A stretch of 64,000 nucleotides of DNA from Clostridium prolinivorans (GTDB lineage: Bacteria; Bacillota; Clostridia; Clostridiales; Clostridiaceae): the NCBI RefSeq assembly GCF_004011155.1, contig NZ_RJWG01000011.1, positions 1-64,000 on the forward strand, read 5' to 3'. The position numbers and the translations under genes were made by a program. Every line of letters begins with the position of its first letter. Position 1 is the stretch's first letter. Positions 26,770 through 34,427 of the stretch are shown piece after piece. The notes below the pieces were generated by a model. It worked only from the letters and a program-made list of their open reading frames with translations. It had not been told where the DNA came from and did not search any database.

Positions 26770-26787
26770 TAATATTCGGGAATATTA
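26770..26787 (-). promoter_or_regulatory. Palindrome upstream of hppA, possible operator
   Basis: TAATATTCGGGAATATTA has perfect 8-bp arms around GG. A minus-strand TATAAT (26793-26788) sits next to it, so the palindrome would cover the transcription start. The -35 region is weak. Confidence 0.35.
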
Positions 26788-26822
26788 TAAAATTTATATT
26801 AAAATTTGAAAATTCAGACTAG

Positions 26823-26851
26823 TTGCACAAAATAATAAATTTGTGTATAAT
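26823..26851 (+). promoter_or_regulatory. Sigma-A promoter of the 66-residue protein gene
   Basis: TTGCAC (26823-26828), 17-bp spacer, TATAAT (26846-26851), 30 bases before the start codon at 26882. Confidence 0.75.
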
Positions 26852-26881
26852 ATAAGTATCATATAAACAAGGAGTGAGTTT

Positions 26882-27082
26882 ATGGATAGTGGCGTCAGTT
26901 GGCGGCGAGCTATGTTAATTGCAAAACTTAAATACCCAAATGCTCAGATGTCAACGCTAATATACTTTGCTAAGCAGATATATATAGCAGAGTGTAGTAG
27001 TATTAATAAAAATCAAGTAAAGGTTAAAAAGAAGTTTAGAAAACCAAAAGAAAGATATTTATTACAGGGTGCCAGCATATAA
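26882..27082 (+). CDS. Small basic orphan protein
   Basis: A 66-residue protein (begins MDSGVSWRRAMLIAKLKYPN) with net positive charge, a Lys/Arg-rich C-terminal half (KVKKKFRKPKERYLL) and one Cys. I recognise no family. It is supported as a real gene by a consensus promoter, AAGGAGTGAG at good spacing, and a terminator hairpin whose loop contains the stop codon. The first codons use CGG, CGA, GGC and GTC, unusual for this genome, which may reflect foreign origin or an RNA-level constraint. A structural RNA overlapping the frame is an alternative. Confidence 0.6.
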   Translation: MDSGVSWRRAMLIAKLKYPNAQMSTLIYFAKQIYIAECSSINKNQVKVKKKFRKPKERYLLQGASI

Positions 27083-27093
27083 GCACCCTTTTT
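27067..27093 (+). terminator. Terminator enclosing the stop codon of the 66-residue gene
   Basis: GGGTGC (27067-27072) pairs with GCACCC (27083-27088), followed by TTTTT. The TAA (27080-27082) lies in the loop. Confidence 0.85.
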
Positions 27094-27262
27094 AGTTGTT
27101 AAATGAAATAAATTACAAACAACTAAAGAGAATTTCATAAAGAGAGGTAAAAAATAAATATAATAATTAATATTAAATATAATTATTTATGTTAAAATAT
27201 ATAATAAGACAGATGCTATGGAAATTGTTTTTAAAGTTTATTATGTTTTAACTATAATAATA

Positions 27263-27329
27263 TTGTAATAAATAATATTATTATCTAAAATTTATTTATC
27301 ACTTTATTTTATTAAAATAAAGTGATAAA
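27263..27329 (+). promoter_or_regulatory. hisS promoter with a 17-bp palindrome at the transcription start
   Basis: TTGTAA (27263-27268), 17-bp spacer, TAAAAT (27286-27291). Directly downstream, TTTATCACTTTATTTTA (27295-27311) is followed after one base by its exact complement (27313-27329). Position at +1 and lack of a U-tract suggest an operator. The arm shares TATCA-TTTATT with the his operon repeat at 16214-16263. Confidence 0.5.
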
Positions 27330-27371
27330 TTATACATATGTAATTTGTTATAGATAGGAGAGAATACAAAA

Positions 27372-28685
27372 ATGGCTAATCAAATAGTAAAACCATCTAC
27401 ATTACCAGGATTTATAGAATGGCTTCCAGCTGATCAAATAGCTTTTAATAAGATGATGGATATTATAAGAAAAAACTATGAAAAGTATGGATTTATTCCT
27501 GTAGATACTCCAGTTATTGAAAAATCTGAGGTACTTCTTGCTAAAGGTGGTGGAGAGACAGAGAAGCAAATTTATAGATTCAATAAAGGAGATAGTGATC
27601 TTTCTCTTCGCTTTGATTTAACTGTACCATTAGCTAGATTTGTAGCTCAGCATATGAATGATTTAACATTCCCTTTTAGAAGATATCAAATAGGTAAAGT
27701 TTATAGAGGAGAAAGAAACCAAAAGGGAAGATTTAGAGAATTTTATCAATGTGATATAGATATTATAGGAAATGGGAAGTTAAACATTATAAATGATGCT
27801 GAAATTCCAAGTATAATTTATTCAACTTTTACCGATTTGGGATTTAATTATTTTACAATACATATCAATAATAGAAAAATTTTAAATGGTTTTTTTGATG
27901 CTATAGGTGTTAAAGATAAAGTTGAAACTTTAAGAATTGTAGATAAATTAGATAAAATTGGAATAAATGCAGTTAAAAGTGAGCTTAAAGATTTAGGATT
28001 AACTTGTGATGCTATAAATAGAATAGAAGAATTCATAAACATAAAAGGCACTAATGATGAAATTTTAGAGAGTTTAAAAGAATTAAATATTGAAAATGAC
28101 GAATTTTCTTTAGGTGTTGAAGAAATTTCAAAGGTTGTGTACTATATAAGACAATTTGGAGTTCCAGATAAAAACTTTGTTATAGATTTAAAAATAGCAA
28201 GAGGACTTGACTATTATACAGGTACAGTTTATGAAACTATATTAAATGATTATCCTGGTATAGGTTCAGTTTGTTCTGGTGGAAGGTATGATAATTTAGC
28301 TGAATATTATACTACGCAAAAATTACCTGGTGTTGGAATATCTATAGGCTTAAGCAGATTATTTTATCAGCTTAAAGAAGCAAACTTTTTCAAAGAAAAT
28401 ACTTCATCAACCTTAACTAAAGTTTTAGTAGTACCAATGGATGAAAATATTGCTTATTCTATTGGTATTTCTAATGAACTTAAAAAAGCAGGAATAATTA
28501 CAGAAGTATATTTTGAAGAAGGAAAATTTGCTAAAAAATTAAGCTATGCAAATAAGCTTGGTATTCCATATGTAATAATAATAGGTAGTGATGAAATATC
28601 AAGTGGTATATTGACACTTAAAGATATGAAAAGTGGAGAACAGTCTAAACTTACTATAGAAGAAATAATAAATAAATTAAAGTAA
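27372..28685 (+). CDS. hisS: Histidine--tRNA ligase
   Basis: Class II aminoacyl-tRNA synthetase charging tRNA-His. Motifs seen: motif 2 YRGERNQKGRFREFYQCDID, the histidine-specific RGLDYYTGTVYE, GSVCSGGRYDNLAEYY, motif 3 GVGISIGLSRLF, and a C-terminal anticodon-binding domain (about 345-437). At 437 residues it is complete, unlike the HisZ paralogue at 15218-16198. ATG with TAGGAGAGAA upstream. Regulation may be shared with the his operon through the palindrome described at the promoter. Confidence 0.95.
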   Translation: MANQIVKPSTLPGFIEWLPADQIAFNKMMDIIRKNYEKYGFIPVDTPVIEKSEVLLAKGGGETEKQIYRFNKGDSDLSLRFDLTVPLARFVAQHMNDLTFPFRRYQIGKVYRGERNQKGRFREFYQCDIDIIGNGKLNIINDAEIPSIIYSTFTDLGFNYFTIHINNRKILNGFFDAIGVKDKVETLRIVDKLDKIGINAVKSELKDLGLTCDAINRIEEFINIKGTNDEILESLKELNIENDEFSLGVEEISKVVYYIRQFGVPDKNFVIDLKIARGLDYYTGTVYETILNDYPGIGSVCSGGRYDNLAEYYTTQKLPGVGISIGLSRLFYQLKEANFFKENTSSTLTKVLVVPMDENIAYSIGISNELKKAGIITEVYFEEGKFAKKLSYANKLGIPYVIIIGSDEISSGILTLKDMKSGEQSKLTIEEIINKLK

Positions 28686-28690
28686 ATAAA

Positions 28691-28734
28691 TTATAGGGCT
28701 GTCTTAAAATAAATCATATAAGACAGCCCTATAA
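28691..28734 (+). terminator. Hairpin after hisS
   Basis: A 16-bp perfect stem, TTATAGGGCTGTCTTA with TAAGACAGCCCTATAA (28719-28734). The following sequence is AT-rich but not a clean T-run, so termination efficiency is uncertain. Confidence 0.7.
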
Positions 28735-28760
28735 TAATTTAAAACAATATATAGAAGAAG

Positions 28761-28793
28761 TTGTACACATTATGCACAATATGTTGTTGATAA
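28761..28793. promoter_or_regulatory. Cluster of three DnaA-box-like 9-mers
   Basis: TTGTACACA (28761-28769) abuts TTATGCACA (28770-28778); on the opposite strand TTATCAACA covers 28793-28785. Each differs from TTATCCACA by one or two bases. About 130 bases of nearly pure A/T follow. The rest of 28735-28994 shows no gene. Confidence 0.35.
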
Positions 28794-28994
28794 CTATATA
28801 AAAATAAACAAAAAATATTAAATTTTATTTTTATATATTATATATTAAGTTATGTATATAAAATTAAAAATAAAAAAATTTATAAATTTTTTCAATTACT
28901 CTTTTTTATTTTAAATAATGAGATATAATATTAATATAATGTATTGTAGTTTTAAAAACTACTTATATAAATATATTTATTTGGAGGTCATATT

Positions 28995-29636
28995 ATGGAA
29001 CAAAAATTTTATAGTAAAGGGGAAGAAATTGCTAATGCAATAACCCATGGAATAGGAGCAATGCTTGCTATAGCAGCATTAGTTATTTTAATAGTATATG
29101 CTGCTATAGAAGGGACTGTATGGCATGTAGTAAGCTTTTCTATTTTTGGAGCAGCTTTAGTTATATTATATCTGGAATCAACTTTATATCATAGTTTTAC
29201 AGGAGAAAAAATAAAAAAGCTTTTTAGAAAATTTGATCATATGTCTATTTATCTTCTTATAGCAGGAACGTATACTCCATTTTGTCTTACTGTTTTAAGA
29301 GGAACTTTAGGATGGACTATATTGGGTATTATTTGGGTAAGTGCTGCAATTGGTATTACTTTGAAAGCTTTTTACACAGGCAAAAAAGAGAGACTTTCAA
29401 CTATACTTTATATTATTATGGGATGGATGATAATAATAGCAATAAAAACTTTATATATTAAAATGACTTTTAGTGGATTTTTATTTTTGGTAATTGGTGG
29501 ACTTTTATATACTGTAGGGGCATTTTTTTATTCAAAAAATAAAATATTTTTTAATCATAGTATATGGCATCTATTTGTTATAGGTGGAAGTGTATTTCAT
29601 TTTTTCTCAGTAATGAGTCTACTTTATATAAAATAA
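28995..29636 (+). CDS. Hemolysin III / TrhA-type seven-helix membrane protein
   Basis: A 213-residue PAQR-superfamily membrane protein with about seven helices. The conserved polar motifs are ANAITHGIGAMLAIAAL at the N-terminus, LYLESTLYHSFTGE, FDHMSIYLLIAGTYTPF and HSIWHLFVIGGSVFHFFS near the C-terminus, with the His, Ser and Asp residues typical of a membrane metal site. Bacterial members are called hemolysin III or TrhA and influence membrane lipid balance. Cytolytic activity should not be assumed. ATG with GGAGG upstream; single gene. Confidence 0.9.
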   Translation: MEQKFYSKGEEIANAITHGIGAMLAIAALVILIVYAAIEGTVWHVVSFSIFGAALVILYLESTLYHSFTGEKIKKLFRKFDHMSIYLLIAGTYTPFCLTVLRGTLGWTILGIIWVSAAIGITLKAFYTGKKERLSTILYIIMGWMIIIAIKTLYIKMTFSGFLFLVIGGLLYTVGAFFYSKNKIFFNHSIWHLFVIGGSVFHFFSVMSLLYIK

Positions 29637-29726
29637 AAAAACAAAAAATCCAAAAAATGTATTACATAGCAGCTATACTTTTGGTAAATATATAAGTGTA
29701 GAAAAAGTATAAGAAGGTGAATAGAT

Positions 29727-30638
29727 ATGAAAAAAATTGCCTTATTTATAATGCTTATGTATACATTAATTTGCAATAGTTATGCAGTAAAGGCTGAAGG
29801 TAATGCTTCTGACTACGATATAAACATGAAAAGAGATATTTTAATTTTAATGATGGCTTATCCTGAATATGCTGTAAATGTAGAAAAAGATAATAATGGA
29901 TATGTATATTTAATTATGAAGTCAGGGAAGAAGATACTTTATGATGATAAAAAAATAAAAAATTTTGAACAAAAATTAAACAATCCAGATCTAGAAGATA
30001 TGCTTGAACAAATATATCCTCTTTGCCCTATAGATGATGTTATGGAAAAAAATTTTGATCCTGGAAGAATTAGAGTATATAGTTTATTAAATGAAGTTTA
30101 TGGATCTTCAAAAAAAGCTATAGAATCAAATCTTGTAAATGTAGAAAAAATAAATTGTAGATTTAATAAAAATAATAAAGCTGCAGAATCATTAAAAAAT
30201 GTTATGGATGAACTTTTACCTCTTGCAAAAGGTAATTCAAAAATTAGCAGTTGTATTTATCCCTTAAGTGGAACTTATAATTATAGAGTAATTTCTGGTA
30301 CAGGAAGATTAAGTCCTCATGCTTTTGGAAATGCTATTGATTTAGCAAGAGATAATAGAGATTACTGGAAATGGGCAAGTATAGAACAGGGAAGAAATAG
30401 AATTAAATCTTATCCAAAAGAAATTGTAGAAATTTTTGAGAAAAACAATTTTGTTTGGGGAGGAAAGTGGAATCATTTTGATATTCTCCATTTTGAGTAT
30501 AGGCCAGAAATAATTTTAAAAGCTAAATATTTTAAAGATTTTTATAAAAAAGGTGAAAAATGGTACGAAGGAATACCTATAAATGATGAAAATACAAAAG
30601 ACAATATTAAAAAAATTGAAGCAGTATTAGGGAATTAG
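29727..30638 (+). CDS. Secreted M15-family peptidase (cell-wall endopeptidase/carboxypeptidase)
   Basis: A 303-residue protein with signal peptide (MKKIALFIMLMYTLICNSYA). The C-terminal domain (about 185-280) has the M15 zinc motif SPHAFGNAIDLA (His198, Asp205) and the second ligand segment WNHFDILHFEYRPE (His255), as in VanY- and CwlK-type peptidases that cut D-Ala or L-Ala-D-Glu bonds in peptidoglycan. The N-terminal 150 residues are not recognised. AAGGTG precedes the ATG. The next gene also encodes a secreted hydrolase domain. Confidence 0.85.
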   Translation: MKKIALFIMLMYTLICNSYAVKAEGNASDYDINMKRDILILMMAYPEYAVNVEKDNNGYVYLIMKSGKKILYDDKKIKNFEQKLNNPDLEDMLEQIYPLCPIDDVMEKNFDPGRIRVYSLLNEVYGSSKKAIESNLVNVEKINCRFNKNNKAAESLKNVMDELLPLAKGNSKISSCIYPLSGTYNYRVISGTGRLSPHAFGNAIDLARDNRDYWKWASIEQGRNRIKSYPKEIVEIFEKNNFVWGGKWNHFDILHFEYRPEIILKAKYFKDFYKKGEKWYEGIPINDENTKDNIKKIEAVLGN

Positions 30639-30738
30639 TTATTAATATATTTCTTGGTCAAAATTCACAGGACAGTTTTATAAAAATTCGGGAATAATAA
30701 ATTCATATGAATTATCCTTAAATGTAAGGAGTGTTAAT

Positions 30739-31854
30739 ATGAATTATATATTAGAAAAGTCTAAATTTAAGTTATATATTATGAAGCTTAGTATTATAGT
30801 AATTTTATGTTTTTTAATATGTTCTTTTGAAGTAAAAGCCTTCGAAGAAACTTCAGATTCAAAAGAAGAAGTTACAAAAGCATTAGAACAAATTTTTGAA
30901 ATAAGGAATAGGGCTATATTAACTCAAGATGTAGAAATGATAGAGTCTATTTATGATTTAGATACAAAATATGGGACTTGGGCTATGGAATACGAAATAA
31001 AAAAACTTAAGTATCTTCATAATTGGGCGGAGAAACAAGGTGTTAAATTTACAGAAATAAATCCTACACTTGTAATTAGAAGTATAAAGGGAAATAACAA
31101 TAAATATTCAGTAAATTTATTATGTTCTACAGAATATAAATATGTTTATGAAAATCAGGAAAATGAAATTAACAGTTCAAGAATAGGAACATATCATACT
31201 ATAAATTTATTAAATAAAGATGGAGTTTTTATAATTACAAAAGAATGGTATACTGATCCTTTTGCAGATTCGTTAAATTTAGAAAATATTAAAGCTGATG
31301 ATATAAAACAATATATACTATCACAAGAAAAAAGGGATTTTTCTTCATTAAATGAAAGAAGAATAAAAGCAGTAGAATATTCAGAAAGATATTGTGGAGC
31401 GGCAAGTGAAGAGAAATATGGATTTAAATATAATAAAAAATATAGAGACTACAATCCTCAAGGAGGAGACTGTGCTAATTTTGCATCTCAAATATTATAT
31501 GAAGGAGGCAAATTTAAAAAAAATAAAGCATGGAATTATGATAATAAAGGAGCTACAAGAGCATGGCTAAATGCTGATGGATTTAAAAACTATATGCTAA
31601 ATAGTGGAAGAGCTTCATTAATAGCTTATGGTAGTTATGAAAAAGTCTATAAAGCTTCTTACAAACTTTTACCAGGGGATTTTATAGCATATGAAAAAAA
31701 AGGAGATGTTACTCATATTTCTGTAGTTACAGGAGCTGATTCACGAGGATATTCATTGGTTACTTGCCATAATACAGATAGAAATAAAGTACCTTGGGAT
31801 TTAGGATGGAGTAATAAAAATATAAAATTTTGGCTTGTACGTGTACATTATTAA
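30739..31854 (+). CDS. Secreted protein with putative amidase (CHAP/NlpC-like) domain
   Basis: A 371-residue exported protein with an N-terminal hydrophobic segment (about 12-33). The middle (about 40-195) resembles accessory regions of clostridial amidase-domain proteins. The C-terminal domain (about 205-371) carries the cysteine motif NPQGGDCANFASQILYEGG (Cys245) and the His segment KKGDVTHISVVTG, matching the putative amidase family PF12671. It probably acts on peptidoglycan or peptides outside the cell. ATG with AAGGAGTG upstream; a terminator follows directly. Confidence 0.85.
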   Translation: MNYILEKSKFKLYIMKLSIIVILCFLICSFEVKAFEETSDSKEEVTKALEQIFEIRNRAILTQDVEMIESIYDLDTKYGTWAMEYEIKKLKYLHNWAEKQGVKFTEINPTLVIRSIKGNNNKYSVNLLCSTEYKYVYENQENEINSSRIGTYHTINLLNKDGVFIITKEWYTDPFADSLNLENIKADDIKQYILSQEKRDFSSLNERRIKAVEYSERYCGAASEEKYGFKYNKKYRDYNPQGGDCANFASQILYEGGKFKKNKAWNYDNKGATRAWLNADGFKNYMLNSGRASLIAYGSYEKVYKASYKLLPGDFIAYEKKGDVTHISVVTGADSRGYSLVTCHNTDRNKVPWDLGWSNKNIKFWLVRVHY

Positions 31855-31905
31855 AAATACCAGTTTTTAGGGAGATTAAACACCTAAAAACTGGTATTTA
31901 CTTTT
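31855..31905 (+). terminator. Terminator after the amidase-domain gene
   Basis: AAATACCAGTTTTTAGG (31855-31871) pairs with CCTAAAAACTGGTATTT (31883-31899), followed by ACTTTT. Confidence 0.85.
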
Positions 31906-32122
31906 AATCGATAATATTAAATATTCATTATTATAATATTATATATATTGTTGTAAAACAGAGATATATGTCAATTTATTATGTTAAACTTATATAAACT
32001 CACTTGTTCCATTTTACATAAATGTTTTTGTGTGGTAGTATTGACATTGAATTGGAAAAGAACCGTCAGGATAATGATAATCCTTGAAAGGCTTTTAGTA
32101 TCTTTTAAGGAGGATTGTACTA

Positions 32123-32632
32123 ATGAAAGAAAAAGATGTACAACTGAGACAAGAGATTTATAAGTCAGATGCATGGAAGATTATTGACTGGCTAGAAGAT
32201 GAAGAAATAACTAAATATTTAAATGAAAATCAAAATGCAAGCAAGAGTATAAAGCAAGTAATGGAAAGAGTTAATATGCCTATATTAACACATCTTTTTA
32301 ACCAAGATGGAAGTTTTTTTGTTATTACAACTAAAAAAGATGAACCAGTAGGATTTTTAAGGCTTGTTCCTAAAGCTAAAGAAGCAGAAATAGTAATTGT
32401 TATTGGAGAAAAAGAAAAGTGGGGTCAGGGATTAGGATCTAATGCTGTATTCCAAGGATTAAAACATGCTTTTTTCAAATGGAGAACAGAAAAAGTAATA
32501 GCTAAGATAAATTTTAAAAATGAGCGTTCTATTAGAGTATTTAAAAAAATAGGTTTTAAGGAAGAAAAAGAACTTCAAGTAGAAATGCAATATTCTATGA
32601 CTATAAATGAATTCTTAAAACTTGCAGCATAA
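32123..32632 (+). CDS. GNAT-family N-acetyltransferase
   Basis: A 169-residue acetyl-CoA-dependent acetyltransferase. The acetyl-CoA loop is EKEKWGQGLGSNAV, preceded by the beta-strand EAEIVIVIG and followed by IAKINFKNERSIRVFKKIGF, the RimJ/RimL-like motif for protein or small-molecule acetylation. ATG with AAGGAGG upstream. Its terminator overlaps the stop and is shared with a possible minus-strand peptide gene. The substrate is unknown. Confidence 0.88.
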   Translation: MKEKDVQLRQEIYKSDAWKIIDWLEDEEITKYLNENQNASKSIKQVMERVNMPILTHLFNQDGSFFVITTKKDEPVGFLRLVPKAKEAEIVIVIGEKEKWGQGLGSNAVFQGLKHAFFKWRTEKVIAKINFKNERSIRVFKKIGFKEEKELQVEMQYSMTINEFLKLAA

Positions 32633-32676
32633 AAAATGAGGGAAAATTATTTTTTTATAATTTTCCCTCATTTTTT
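32631..32676. terminator. Bidirectional terminator after the GNAT gene
   Basis: AAAAAATGAGGGAAAATTAT (32631-32650) pairs with ATAATTTTCCCTCATTTTTT (32657-32676). T-runs exist in both directions, so it can also end transcription of the minus-strand peptide frame at 32675-32755. Confidence 0.85.
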
Positions 32677-32755
32677 ATATATTTAAATATTCAAATATTT
32701 TTATAACTAAAATTAAACTTAAAAATTGGATAATCAATTTTAAAAGCTCATTCAT
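32675..32755 (-). CDS. Possible 26-residue hydrophobic membrane peptide
   Basis: A 26-codon frame with one predicted membrane helix (begins MNELLKLIIQFLSLILVIKI, ends FEYLNI). TAGGAG lies 9 bases before the ATG, and the bidirectional hairpin at 32631-32676 ends it. Size and shape resemble type I toxin peptides and other small membrane proteins, but such frames arise by chance in AT-rich DNA and no antisense RNA was identified. Confidence 0.35.
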   Translation of the reverse strand: MNELLKLIIQFLSLILVIKIFEYLNI

Positions 32756-33036
32756 TATTAAAATCTCCTAATTTAAATTTATATTAATATTTTATCCAAT
32801 TATAAAAATAATATTAATTTATAAAACATTAAAACTAAAAATAATCATAATAAAATAAATAACTTAAGAATGAAATATATTTTATCTTAAAATAGAGCTT
32901 TATGGTTAAGGATGAATTAAACTTTGAATATTTTTTATATTAATATATAAAGTTTTAATAAAGCAGCATCATTAATTACTTTTTAATTAAAAAATATGTT
33001 AAAATAGCTTTAAAGATAATTATTATTTAATTTTAG

Positions 33037-33298
33037 ATTATATTAGAACTTTCTATAGTATTTATGGAGCTTTCAGCACTTTCTAAATGGCAAGGAAAAA
33101 GTTTAGGACAGCTTAATATGAGAAAGAGGTGTGGAATTAATGTTTTAGCAATAAAACATGGAAATAAAATAAATGTATCACCTAAAGCTGAAGATTTAAT
33201 AAAAGAAGAAGATATAATAATTTGCAGTAGGTGAAAATGAAGATTTAAAAAAATTAGAGGAAATTATTAAAAATATAAATGTATTATTTAATCAATAA
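33037..33298 (+). pseudogene. Remnant of a TrkA/KtrA-type K+ channel regulator (C-terminal domain)
   Basis: The frame through ATG 33064 reads ELSALSKWQGKSLGQLNMRK, RCGINVLAIKHGNKINVSPK, then KEEDIIICS and a TGA at 33232. One frame over, from about 33227, the sequence continues VGENEDLKKLEEIIKNI to TAA 33298. Together they match the RCK_C (TrkA-C) domain of KtrA/TrkA proteins, split by a frameshift. The RCK-N nucleotide-binding domain is absent and an in-frame stop sits at 33034. It is a decayed gene end. Confidence 0.7.
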
Positions 33299-33308
33299 GA
33301 GGTGAAAA

Positions 33309-33995
33309 ATGAAAAATAAAAGAACAAGTGAGATTGTGTTTCGTGAAATAGAAAAAAGAATATTAAGTGGTGAATGGAGTCCTGGAAGTAAAATCATGTC
33401 TGAGCCTCAACTTGCAAAGGAACTAGGAGTTAGTAGAATGTCTGTTCGAGAAGCTATTGAAAAAATGGCTGCTTTAGATATACTAACCAAAAAGCAAGGA
33501 GAGGGCACTTTTGTTAATGATATAACGCCTTCTACATACTTAAATACTCTTATACCTATGATTACTTTAGATAAGGATAATTATTTGGATATACTGGAAT
33601 TTAGGCTTATTATTGAAGTTGAAACTGTAAGACTTTGTACTAAGCGATGCTCTGATGAAATAATTGATAGACTTCAACAGTCATATGATATGATGAGCAA
33701 TAATAAAGATGATATTAATAAATATACTATTTCAGACATGCAATTTCATATGATAATTGCAGAAGGTAGTGGTAATACATTAGTTTTAAAAGTAAATAAT
33801 GTGTTAAGGAATATGTTAGAATATCATCAAAAGATGTTATATAAAAGATTGGGACCAACAGGAGGAATAAGAGAACATAAACTTATATTAGATGCTATAA
33901 AAAATAGAGATGATGAGCTTAGTGCTATATATATGAGAAGACATATAGAAAGAACAATTAAAGATATTAAAGCCTTAGAAGATAACCTTAGTTAA
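33309..33995 (+). CDS. FadR-subfamily GntR transcriptional regulator
   Basis: A 228-residue repressor with an N-terminal winged helix (EKRILSGEWSPGSKIMSEPQ, ELGVSRMSVREAIEKM, KQGEGTFV) and a C-terminal helical FCD effector domain with metal-type His/Asp positions (DMQFHMIIAEGSGN; REHKLILDAIKNRD). The first start codon has AGAGGTG upstream. Its neighbours are a sugar-acid dehydratase and a GntP permease, and an 18-bp palindrome sits at their promoter, so control of that operon by a sugar acid is inferred. Confidence 0.9.
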   Translation: MKNKRTSEIVFREIEKRILSGEWSPGSKIMSEPQLAKELGVSRMSVREAIEKMAALDILTKKQGEGTFVNDITPSTYLNTLIPMITLDKDNYLDILEFRLIIEVETVRLCTKRCSDEIIDRLQQSYDMMSNNKDDINKYTISDMQFHMIIAEGSGNTLVLKVNNVLRNMLEYHQKMLYKRLGPTGGIREHKLILDAIKNRDDELSAIYMRRHIERTIKDIKALEDNLS

Positions 33996-34022
33996 AAAAT
34001 ATATATTTTTTAACTAAGGTTA
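33983..34022 (+). terminator. Terminator overlapping the regulator stop, followed by a short direct repeat
   Basis: TAACCTTAGTTAAAAAATAT pairs with the sequence ending AACTAAGGTTA (34011-34022). A 17-bp unit TAACTAAGGTTAATATA is then repeated twice up to about 34050. Confidence 0.7.
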
Positions 34023-34046
34023 ATATATAACTAAGGTTAATATATA

Positions 34047-34172
34047 ACTAACCAACAATAAGCTATAAATTAATTTCTATTATACAATTTATAGTGTTTC
34101 TAAATTTCTATTACATCTATAATAGTGCTCAATATTTAATAGAAAAAATTTTGCGAAATAATCATAATATAG
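34047..34172. repeat. Dispersed intergenic element, copy B
   Basis: Homologous to 24512-24638. Hairpins CTATAAATT/AATTTATAG and CTATTA/TAATAG are retained. In the first stem, A here replaces G in copy A and both pair with T, so pairing is preserved. No reading frame. Confidence 0.7.
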
Positions 34173-34203
34173 GAAATAACAATTCTAAGTCATCATACAA
34201 CTG

Positions 34204-34260
34204 AAATCATTTTAGAACAAATAATATATAAAAATACTGTTCTAAAATGATTTTTTTTAT
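34204..34260 (+). terminator. Hairpin terminator before the dehydratase promoter
   Basis: AAATCATTTTAGAAC (34204-34218) pairs with GTTCTAAAATGATTT (34239-34253), followed by a T-run. It isolates the dehydratase operon. Confidence 0.8.
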
Positions 34261-34277
34261 TTTTTAAAATAAAAATA

Positions 34278-34330
34278 TTGACAAAACAATCGTTTACAGT
34301 TTACAATAATAATTGTAAGATGTCTGACAA
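34278..34330 (+). promoter_or_regulatory. Promoter and palindromic operator of the dehydratase-permease operon
   Basis: TTGACA (34278-34283), 18-bp spacer, TACAAT (34302-34307). At the expected start of transcription lies TTGTAAGATGTCTGACAA (34313-34330), an imperfect palindrome of the form TTGT-AGA-TCT-ACAA, a plausible site for the adjacent FadR-type regulator. Confidence 0.6.
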
Positions 34331-34427
34331 TATAAAATAACCCCAAAATCTACTAATGATAAAAAAATACATAAAAAACAGTAAAAATAAATAAAATATG
34401 TCATACAAGTTTAAAGGAGTGATTAAT

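Noticed and set aside
27083-27371. The 66-residue frame as an attenuator leader peptide for hisS
   Set aside because: It contains no histidine codons and is separated from hisS by a terminator and an independent promoter.
28761-28940. Chromosomal replication origin
   Set aside because: No dnaA, dnaN, rpmH or gyrase genes nearby; only three imperfect boxes. It was kept as a low-confidence DnaA-site cluster.
30639-30738. A sigma-E-type promoter before the amidase-domain gene (CATATGAAT)
   Set aside because: The -10 resembles the consensus but no convincing -35 element at correct spacing was seen.
31906-32122. A regulatory RNA upstream of the GNAT gene
   Set aside because: Only a weak AGGAT/ATCCT hairpin is visible; no conserved core or terminator/antiterminator pair was found.
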